Shown here in pieces: positions 1 through 7,400 of a DNA stretch of 64,000 bases. Every line of letters starts with the position of its first letter. Positions within the stretch are counted from its first letter, which is position 1. The notes beneath the pieces are model-generated. The model saw only the letters and a program-made list of their open reading frames with translations. It searched no databases and was not told the origin of the DNA. This DNA is from Paenibacillus pinihumi DSM 23905 = JCM 16419 (lineage in GTDB: Bacteria; Bacillota; Bacilli; Paenibacillales; Paenibacillaceae): assembly GCF_000422505.1 (NCBI RefSeq), contig NZ_AULX01000006.1:248001-312000 (forward strand), written 5' to 3'. The position numbers were made by a program, and so were the translations under genes.

Positions 1-453
1 TGCCAGTAGTTCACCGTTAACCCATAATTTATACGCATGAAAAATGGTAGGCATCCGCAGAGCAAGCCGCTCATTCCTATCCTGCTCGCTAAGCTTTATG
101 ACCACCCGAAAGGTTGCAAAGCCTGTACCGTTCAGTTGCTGACCATCTAATTGATAGCCTAACCATGAGCCCGGGATGCTGATCCAGCGATCATTATTTC
201 CGTCCATTGCTAAGCGATTATGTATGTCCTCAGGCGACAGCAGCTCTTTCCAGTAGAACGCCCATTCCCCTTTTAACTTTACCGGATTCTCACTAACATG
301 AACCTTCGTTAAATCCAGAATGCCTTTTTCACTTTGGTACTTAGGGGAGTCCGGTACAGAAATGACGGCATAGCTTACAATCAAACCAACAACAAAAGCA
401 GCAGCTATATAAAGCCAGATCGTACGAGAACCGAATCGGAGAATACTCCTCAC
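1..453 (-). CDS. Sensor-type membrane protein, N-terminal part (cut by window edge)
   Basis: The minus strand is open for 151 codons from a GTG at 453 down to base 1, where the window ends, so only the N-terminus is visible. It starts with a short basic segment and one membrane segment at about residues 12-28. An extracytoplasmic stretch follows, with the pattern of a 7TMR-DISM/jelly-roll input domain (LKGEWAFYWKELL, then ISIPGSW, then LWVNGEL). In known families such N-termini belong to sensor histidine kinases or nucleotide cyclases; the output domain lies outside the window and cannot be named. The ribosome site is weak (a TTGGGG run upstream), so the exact start is uncertain. It is absent from simple ATG-based calls. 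Confidence 0.6.
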   Translation of the reverse strand, partial: MRSILRFGSRTIWLYIAAAFVVGLIVSYAVISVPDSPKYQSEKGILDLTKVHVSENPVKLKGEWAFYWKELLSPEDIHNRLAMDGNNDRWISIPGSWLGYQLDGQQLNGTGFATFRVVIKLSEQDRNERLALRMPTIFHAYKLWVNGELLA

Positions 454-593
454 TATGAATCCAACCCCAATCTACAAGAGCGCAATAACTAAGTTGATTA
501 TCTAAATCATATCATCATTAACGGAAAATGTACCCTGAAAAAATCTCGAGGCGTTGAACACAAACATCACGATGAGGTCCTTTTCTGAACGTA

Positions 594-622
594 AGAAAAA
601 CCGTCCACTCCCGGACGGTTCA
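594..622 (-). terminator. Intrinsic terminator, minus strand
   Basis: A perfect 8-bp stem (AACCGTCC / GGACGGTT) with a 6-nt loop is followed on the minus strand by a run of U. It would stop minus-strand transcripts entering from the rlmD fragment side before they reach the sensor gene. Confidence 0.65.
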
Positions 623-627
623 TTAAC

Positions 628-1045
628 GTGCAAACCCAATTTTTGAAAAAAAAGATGGATGATATCGATAGTTTGCTTCAAACATCCTTAACGATCTGTT
701 ATAGAGGAAACTCGTTAACAACCGGCTGTTTAGTCATTGATACTGGAGCGGCACATTCTCTTCTAGCTTCTGATGTTGTATCAGATATCGGCATCAAATT
801 CGAAAACGGCAATAAACTTGTGAGAAGCGTTGGGATCGGTGGATGAATATTCGTTTCGAAAACGAGTTGATCAAATCCACCTTGGTGATCTAATCATGAC
901 AGATATCAGCATAGATTTTGACGTCTTCCATGAAGACATCAATTACATAAACGGCCTCATTGGCCTCGATATACTGAAAAATGGTAACATGATCATCGAC
1001 CTTCACCAAATGGAAATGTATTCGGCAAACTCCAAATCGTACTGA
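628..1045 (+). pseudogene. Retropepsin-like aspartic protease, frameshifted
   Basis: Two overlapping frames together make one retropepsin-like protein of about 140 residues. The first frame (628-846, GTG start) carries the catalytic motif VIDTGAAHSLLASDVV. The second (from about 830 to 1045) carries the family's C-terminal signature NGLIGLDILKNG. The switch lies near 838-842, where the first frame hits TGA directly after GIGG and the second continues with DEYSF; one inserted or deleted base explains it. No good ribosome site precedes 628 and a terminator hairpin abuts it, so the 5' end may also be lost. I infer a pseudogene; a sequencing error is the alternative. Confidence 0.65.
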
Positions 1046-1079
1046 AATGGGGACGCGAATTTGCTCGCGTCCCCATTTC
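1044..1079. terminator. Perfect 15-bp stem-loop
   Basis: A perfect 15-bp inverted repeat (GAAATGGGGACGCGA and its complement) with a 6-nt loop follows the protease remnant. It has no clear U-run beyond the A/U pairs in its stem. It could act in both directions between the protease remnant and the rlmD fragment. Confidence 0.5.
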
Positions 1080-1100
1080 GTCTCCAACCACACTGTACGT

Positions 1101-1629
1101 CTACTCAAAACCCTTATAAATCAACAGACAAACGCTCTCAATATGTGTCGTATGCGGAAACATATCCACCGGCTGCACTTCCACCGTCTTATACCCGCTG
1201 TCTTCCAGCACTCTCAAGTCTCTTGCGAGTATTGACGGGTTACAGCTCACATACACAACCCGTTGCGGCTTCATCTTCAGGATCGTGTCCAGCAGTGCTG
1301 GGTCACAGCCCTTGCGCGGCGGGTCGACGACGATGACATCGGCGACGATGCCTTCTTCACGCCAGCGCGGAATGACAACCTCAGCCGGGCCTGCCTCGAA
1401 CTCCGCGTTCGTAATCCCGTTCAGCGCCGCGTTGCGCCCGGCATCCTCAATCGCCTCCGGCACAATCTCAACACCGTACACCCGTCCCGCCTGCCGTGCC
1501 GGGAATAGCGATATTGTCCCGATCCCGCTGTCGCCCCTTGACCAGTTTCCGCCATTCCGAATGGCACTTGCGCCTTATTGCGGTAGCGCCATGGCTCGTC
1601 CATCCCAATCGTGTCATGCACGATGATGC
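1101..1629 (-). pseudogene. rlmD-like gene fragment with internal deletion
   Basis: This is a partial second copy of the 23S rRNA uracil methyltransferase gene found intact at 19398-20804, in the same orientation. Matching starts near 1145 and ends at 1629, with roughly 93% identity by eye. The C-terminal third is open (1101-1481) and keeps the DPPRKGC and YVSCNPS motifs. Upstream, the text joins a piece encoding [16 protein letters not shown] straight to the CGIGTISLF region in another frame. The join sits at GATCCCGC (1521-1528). The same octamer occurs in the intact gene at 19815 and 20341, so 526 bp between two direct repeats were lost, shifting the frame. The TRAM domain and N-terminus are missing. 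It cannot make a working enzyme. Confidence 0.85.
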
Positions 1630-1801
1630 TGATGACAAAGAAAGTTGGTTTCATCAAGGTCAAAATGCAGAATTTTGAACTATTTTTAAGAAAATGGTTA
1701 TTTTCTACAACAAATATGCAAAAGATATCGTCTCTAAGTAAGAAGTATGACGCATGAAACCGATGTTAAAATGAAAAGTAAAATCAAGAAGGAGTTGGTT
1801 T

Positions 1802-2545
1802 ATTATAAAAAAAATAGCGGCATTAATTGTACTAAGTATCTTAGCAGGATGCAGTACTCCGGGTTCAGAGCAAAATTCTCTCCCTTCAACAACGAATAGT
1901 GCCAGTTCGACGGAACAACCTGCCGCCATAACTTCGCCACCCGAAACCAAGCACTTTCAAGTGAAATATACACCAACTACGATTGCTGAGCCGCTAACCA
2001 AAATCGATGATATAGAAAAATCCATGCAATTGACAAGTCAAGAGTTAGATGGTTCCACGATTGTGGTTTATAAAAAAATTGACGATAAAAAATTAATATA
2101 TGCTGCTCTCCGAACTAAGGAAGGAAACTACGAAATCGGACAGATTGGGTACGAAGGGGCCAGCGACTATTCCATCAATACAATTGAGGTTTTGGGTCAA
2201 TCCTATATAAAAGTGACAGGTTCGATTGGAGCAAACTTCCCGATATCGGATTATGTCTCACTTACCACTTCACCTCCTACCCTTTTGCACCTCGAATTAA
2301 ATACTATTGAAGCTGATGTAGATCAAGACGGAATTAAGGAGATAGTGGCTACTATAGGTACAGCAGCAGAAACGACCATCTACAAAATGGATAACAATTT
2401 GCTGTTGAGCGCAAATCTAAACGAAATTATGAATGCTAATGTAGTCACGTATGATACCAAAAGCAACAACTTTCAAGCAGAAGTTACTAAAGGCCAGCTT
2501 TCTAACTGGAAAATTGAAAATAATCAGCTTCATTTAGTCCCTTAA
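1802..2545 (+). CDS. Lipoprotein of unknown function with probable ATT start
   Basis: An open frame of 247 codons begins at ATT (1802), six bases after an AAGGAGT ribosome site. It reads IIKKIAALIVLSILAGC, a textbook lipoprotein signal with the lipidated Cys at residue 17. The first standard start in frame is a GTG at 1961, which would drop the whole signal. I therefore place the start at ATT (or the next codon, ATA); alternatively an ATG was mutated and the gene is dying. The mature part has a Ser/Thr-rich linker and later a DVDQDGIKEI segment resembling a calcium-binding VCBS/FG-GAP loop. No family was recognised. It ends at a shared convergent terminator. Confidence 0.6.
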   Translation: MIKKIAALIVLSILAGCSTPGSEQNSLPSTTNSASSTEQPAAITSPPETKHFQVKYTPTTIAEPLTKIDDIEKSMQLTSQELDGSTIVVYKKIDDKKLIYAALRTKEGNYEIGQIGYEGASDYSINTIEVLGQSYIKVTGSIGANFPISDYVSLTTSPPTLLHLELNTIEADVDQDGIKEIVATIGTAAETTIYKMDNNLLLSANLNEIMNANVVTYDTKSNNFQAEVTKGQLSNWKIENNQLHLVP

Positions 2546-2604
2546 AAGCCTTCGGACTTTTTATGGCAGAGATGAAGCCCAAAACCCCGGAAGAGATAAA
2601 TAAA

Positions 2605-2638
2605 GCAAAAACAGCCCATTCTTTCAGGGCTGTTTTGC
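2605..2638. terminator. Bidirectional terminator
   Basis: The stem AAAACAGCCC / GGGCTGTTTT lies between two convergent lipoprotein genes. The minus-strand product ends in a five-U run, the plus strand in UGUUUUG. Confidence 0.75.
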
Positions 2639-2650
2639 TGATAAAATGAT

Positions 2651-3274
2651 TTATTCTGAGACATATCTGATATGCTTTAAAACCTCCAAGAACATAGGCA
2701 GAGCCGTTTCCTTCTCACTTTCGAAATAGTAAAGGCTTAGAACATATTTTTTATTGTCTTTTTCCAGGACAAAATAGTCCTCAAATAATATTTCGATTTG
2801 GCTTGGTCCATCATGCTTTTTTGATCCTACATACTCTTCATACTTTTGAAGTTCATTATTCTGTAGGTTAAGGTCTGTGAAGTAAATATCATCATATTCC
2901 AGCAAACTGATGTGTTGCTTATTATTATCATATCCCCATTTGTCCCCATCATCAAACTTGTAAATTTCCATCTGATTAGGAATATACAAGCCAAATGGCA
3001 GTAAGGGGGCTTGGGCAAAATTAGCTGACGATTTCTGATTTTTCCATTGCAGAGTAATTTCTTTAGTACCATCGTATTCTTTAAGATCAATAAGACTCTC
3101 TTTACTTGTCTCCTCCTTTGTATCATCATTTTTTTCTTGTTCATCATTTGATTGATCTATAACCTGACTCTCTGGAGTTTTATTCAACTCTGGTATCGTA
3201 CCCATATTGTTCTTTTGACAAGCTGACAAAAAGCACACTCCTATGAGAACTGAAATTAAAAATACCTTCTTCAC
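2651..3274 (-). CDS. Lipoprotein of unknown function
   Basis: I place the start at the GTG at 3274, preceded by an AGGAGG ribosome site at ideal spacing, giving 207 residues. A longer frame runs upstream to 3439 but adds an implausible leader. The N-terminus KKVFLISVLIGVCFLSAC is a lipoprotein signal with Cys19. A Glu/Lys/Asp-rich linker follows (to about residue 65), then a compact domain with many aromatic and charged residues. No known family was recognised. It is a monocistronic gene that converges with the previous lipoprotein. Confidence 0.65.
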   Translation of the reverse strand: MKKVFLISVLIGVCFLSACQKNNMGTIPELNKTPESQVIDQSNDEQEKNDDTKEETSKESLIDLKEYDGTKEITLQWKNQKSSANFAQAPLLPFGLYIPNQMEIYKFDDGDKWGYDNNKQHISLLEYDDIYFTDLNLQNNELQKYEEYVGSKKHDGPSQIEILFEDYFVLEKDNKKYVLSLYYFESEKETALPMFLEVLKHIRYVSE

Positions 3275-3473
3275 TGTACTCCTCCTTTTATTTTCAAAAT
3301 GATTATATTCAATTAGACGTTGATTTTTCTGTAATTGCCCCATATATAGTAAAAAAATAGAACTATAAAACTTACCTGAATGAATCAATTTGATAATCAC
3401 GGAATAAGCCAACTCCCTTTTATGCCTCCCTATGTACAATACTGTAGATCTGAACCGCGGGTTGTTCCGTAAC

Positions 3474-3503
3474 TGCTTTATTATTATTTTTAAGCTTTGT
3501 TAT
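3474..3503 (+). repeat. 30-bp direct repeat, copy 1
   Basis: TGCTTTATTATTATTTT, one variable base, then AAGCTTTGTTAT. The same 30 bases with one mismatch recur at 16341-16370 in the same orientation, and weaker similarity continues for about 12 bases. The two copies bracket the glycosidase/ABC transporter locus. Confidence 0.6.
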
Positions 3504-3576
3504 TCCTAAAATACAATCATATGGCGATATACCATATAGAGTCGTTGAATCAAAGTTATTATTGGGGGAATTATGA

Positions 3577-4134
3577 ATGCAAGAGCTTGTGAAGGAACAA
3601 GTGGGTCAGGAAGAAGCAGAGAACGAACAAGCAGAAATGAAGATGGAATGGAACGAAGCAATCCATGGCCCTAGAGGTATAATGGGCTGGTTGCTTGTTC
3701 CCATTATAGGCATGGTATTTTCAATGCTTTCTTCAGCATTCCAATTATTTACCAAGACGATACCAGCGTTGTCTTCAGACTCTGAGGTCGTACGATTTGA
3801 GACGTGGTCATTTATAGAAATTTATGATTCTGAGTGGACTACTATTTTGATATTTGATGCCGTATTTTATGGGGCACTCATCATCTATACCGGATATGTG
3901 TTATTTGAATTTTTGCGAGTGAAACCGATCGTACCGCGTTTAATGATCATTCTTTATAGTGTAAATCTGCTAGCTGCAATCATCAGAACATACTTACTCT
4001 CGACGACCGTTGATGCTGTTAGCGAAGAATTAAAAGCATCATATTGGTCAATTGCTATAGCCGCTGGAATATGTTTAGTATGGATTCCTTATTTTAAACT
4101 GTCCGTTCGAGTGGACAATACATTTTCGAAGTAA
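3577..4134 (+). CDS. DUF2569-type membrane protein
   Basis: The 185-residue protein has a charged N-terminal tail of about 30 residues, then the segment GPRGIMGWLLVPIIGMVFS. That is the hallmark of DUF2569 membrane proteins (GIGGWLILPAIGL type). Four hydrophobic segments are visible at about residues 35-55, 85-107, 117-140 and 150-170, typical for the family. The function of DUF2569 is not known. A GGGGGAA ribosome site lies about eight bases before the ATG at 3577; an ATG at 3573 is out of frame. It stands alone between the lipoproteins and the glycosidase. Confidence 0.75.
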   Translation: MQELVKEQVGQEEAENEQAEMKMEWNEAIHGPRGIMGWLLVPIIGMVFSMLSSAFQLFTKTIPALSSDSEVVRFETWSFIEIYDSEWTTILIFDAVFYGALIIYTGYVLFEFLRVKPIVPRLMIILYSVNLLAAIIRTYLLSTTVDAVSEELKASYWSIAIAAGICLVWIPYFKLSVRVDNTFSK

Positions 4135-4356
4135 ATGACCGATGGTATTTTAGACCAACATCAATGAAAGAGAAGGCTAATCATATGCAACAGAGCAAGC
4201 GCTCATGATGGTTGCCGTACAAAGCATGAAGAAGATTGCCCAGTACCCGCTTACCTTCCGATTAATATTCAACCTATGCAACAACCAATGAGAAATCGCA
4301 AAATTTCCGAGTTTCTTGGCGTACACTCTCGCCACACCTTCTTCCCCGCCTTCACG
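4135..4356. other. Non-coding gap, nothing convincing
   Basis: No gene is supported here. The minus strand has a short open stretch (about 4200-4340) reading KLGNFAISHWLLHRLNINRK and on into hydrophobic residues. It could be the relic of a membrane protein, but it lacks a start and a family match. Confidence 0.3.
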
Positions 4357-4395
4357 TAAAAAAAGAGCATCCTCCCTGATCAGGAAGCTGCTCTC
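4357..4395 (-). terminator. Intrinsic terminator of the glycosidase operon
   Basis: Minus-strand stem AGAGCA / TGCTCT, extended by a CTTCC / GGGAG inner helix, followed by seven U. It lies 15 bases after the stop of the glycosidase. Confidence 0.75.
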
Positions 4396-4409
4396 GTGTT
4401 TATCAAGCT

Positions 4410-7400
4410 TTATTTATTATAAATGCGATAGATCACCACTGCCGCTTCTGCTCTAGTGGTTATGCCGCGGGGATTGATCTGCTCCCCGGAACCTTCGACA
4501 ATACCGCTCTTCACAAGCGTTGCCGCACTTTGCACGGCATAGGAAGCTACATTGGCCCGATCCTTGAAGCCAGCCAAATCGGCAGCCGATCCGCGATTCA
4601 AGCTATGTCCTGCGGCAGTCATAGCCCGACCAATCATCACCATCATATCTTGTCTCGTGACGGATTGCTCCGGATTGAATTGGCCGTTGCCAACACCCGT
4701 TACAATACCCAACTTCTTAGCGACAGCGACAGCATCAGCATAATAGGCATCGGAAGGAACGTCAGAGAAAGAAGCGCCGGATGCTGTATCGCCGCTTAAA
4801 CCTAGTGCTCTCACGAGCAGCAAAATGAAATCCGCCCGTTTGACTGGCGCCGAAGGAACATAAGTATCCGCCGCCACCCCTTTAATGACCCCTTTGGACG
4901 CCATCACTTCAATGGCTTTCCGGGCCCAGCCATATCGGTTAAGGTCTTTAAAGCTTTTGTGAACATAACCCACTGCGAATGACCCCGGCACTGTCGTTTT
5001 GAACGTTACAGTACCCGTCGCCGGATCATACTTCCCTGTCGGGATGATATGCTGTTTGCCTGCTTCGTCTATTTGCCATACGAAGATATGCTCGGCGTCT
5101 GCCAGTTCCTCGGCAGCCGCCGGAACATATGGAATCGATATGGCAATCGGAGAAGCCGGGTTGCTCCAAGCTTGAACAGCCCCATCCACTTGGATGCTAA
5201 TTTCTACTGCAGGCCTACTGCCGATATCTGCTTGTACTGAAGCATCCATGGCCGTTTTATCCGCATTTCTTATGATCAGCGTTACTTGCTGGCTGCCAGC
5301 CGGCACTTCTCCCTTAAGCATGTTGGAGGATACCCGGATGCTTCCCGCCTCCGTTGCCACTTCTATGCTTCTGACAGCTGCTCCAGCGACAAAAGCCTCC
5401 GCTGGCAAATTGACAGCGTAACCTTTAGCTCCGGATTTAGCCGGCACTTCAATACGAATCGAATTAGACGCAGACGCAGCTTTCTTGAACGCAGCCGCAT
5501 CAATGCTTGTTGTTGCCAGCCCCGCCGCGTCAACGGTTGGCTCTGGCGCTTTCACAACACCATTGCCGCCCTCTGTTGCAGGACCTCCAGAATTGCTGCC
5601 ATTGCCGTTATTCGTTCCCGGATATGAACCGTTTGAACCTCCCGAACCGCCTGATTCATTCTCCACAGCAACGATACGATACTTCATTCCTTTTGTCGTG
5701 TTGAAGGTATACGTCACTTCTTTGGCGTGGTTAGGCGCCGTGCCCGCTACCGCCGGAATGTTCCTGCCGTTCTCGTCTTTCACAACAATCCCGCTCATCC
5801 AAGGCGAAGCGATCGTAACCGGTTGACCGGCTTCACTCGTCAAATCGACATACCGAACAGACTGCGTATCGGCCCGATAGGCGGAGGATACGACAAAGGC
5901 TCCTTTGGCGCGAAGGTTTTTAAATTCCGCGTCCCGGTTTTTGAGCCAGTTCGGGAACACCTTCATAACGCCCAAATCGCTGAGAAGCATCATGCTGTTA
6001 ATCGCTTCAGTAGCACCGCTTTTCTCGGCGCCGTGAAAATCAGAATCGTCTGTGATCGTCAAATTCTTTTCCATCTGCTCTTCAATCGTCAGTGCAAAAT
6101 TGTCGACGATTTCCTGCGCCGGGTATCTTACTCTTACCGCATTGGCGAAAATTTTCGGAAAGTTGTTGTATTGGCTCCAAGCCCCGTTTTTCCCGCCGCC
6201 AATCGCTTCATCCACAAATACCGATATCGTATTGTGAGCGACCTGCAAATCGGTATCCGGCGAGTAGTAGCCGATTTGATCGCCCGGTATCACACTTTCC
6301 ATCGGAAGAATATTGCCATCCCAAGGAATTGGTCTTGCAAGGTCTTCCCATTGGTTGTTGTTCCAATGCTTCTCTGCCAGCGAGAATATCGTCTTGCCTG
6401 CATAAGTGGCTGTTGGCTGCGGAGCAAGATTGTCGAGTATCGTTTGCCATTGCTCGCGTTTGTCCGCATCCATGTTCAATTTCGAGCTTGCCTTTATCGC
6501 GTGGGACAGTGTATTTTTGAGCACGGCCAGCTCTACCGCCGAGTTTTTGCCCCAAGTGCCTTCGTTATACGCGCTATAAAGTACATATTTGCCATTCTCT
6601 TTCTCCAGCCATGCTTCGTACAAAGCGAGACATTTCTTCAAATAATCGTACATGACGGGAAGGAAGCTCTCGTCCAGTGTATAGTCGTAATATTCAATCA
6701 ACGTATAAGTGCTGAAAATCGCGTCGAGCAGCTGCCCATAATAGCTGTAATCCCTTTCGATCTTCATCCCCCATGGGCCCAGACTTACCGGATAAAGCAA
6801 GGCGTCAGGAATACCGTTAATTGGATCGATATCGCCTTTGGCGATCTTGGATTCCACGAACTGGCGGGCCTGTACACCGTGATCGCCATGGCCGATATTC
6901 AGCAAATGCTCCGTCGAAGCAGCGTTTTTCTCTCCTTCGCCGGCGTAATCCAGTATCGCGTCAATCGCAGGAAGTCCCATCCACGCCCGGTTGCTGGAGT
7001 TGACGCCATAAAACGTAGAAATAAAGTTGTAATTCATATGATAGTCCGAGCTCCACTGCGAGCTGTCCGTCGTATGCCAAAGGCTGTATAGGCCAGGAGC
7101 GACCTTATCCTCGCGAATGCTGCTGCCAAGTACATATTGGGCGGCATAATAGTATTTCATCAGCGTGTCCAGCTTCGGATCGCTAGTATCCATACTAATG
7201 TAAGAGGTTAGCCAAAAGTTTTTCCACCAATCCTGATGCTTGCCGTGCAGCGATTGAATATCGGCCAGACCGACAATATCGTGAAGCAGACTTGCGGCTT
7301 GAACCTCCGGCTCAGCAGCTTGCAGCAGCTTGCCTTTGCTATCGTAGGTGCGCCCTCCGCCCCCAATTGCCGTTACGAGATAGACGGTCTGACCGGGCCC

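Noticed and set aside
1705-1950. Minus-strand open frame opposite the ATT-start lipoprotein
   Set aside because: The plus strand has a ribosome site and lipoprotein signal in the same place; the minus frame has neither.
5727-7091. Long plus-strand open frame of 454 codons
   Set aside because: It lies wholly antisense to the glycosidase gene, is rich in Arg/His/Ile without any family motif, and has no ribosome site.
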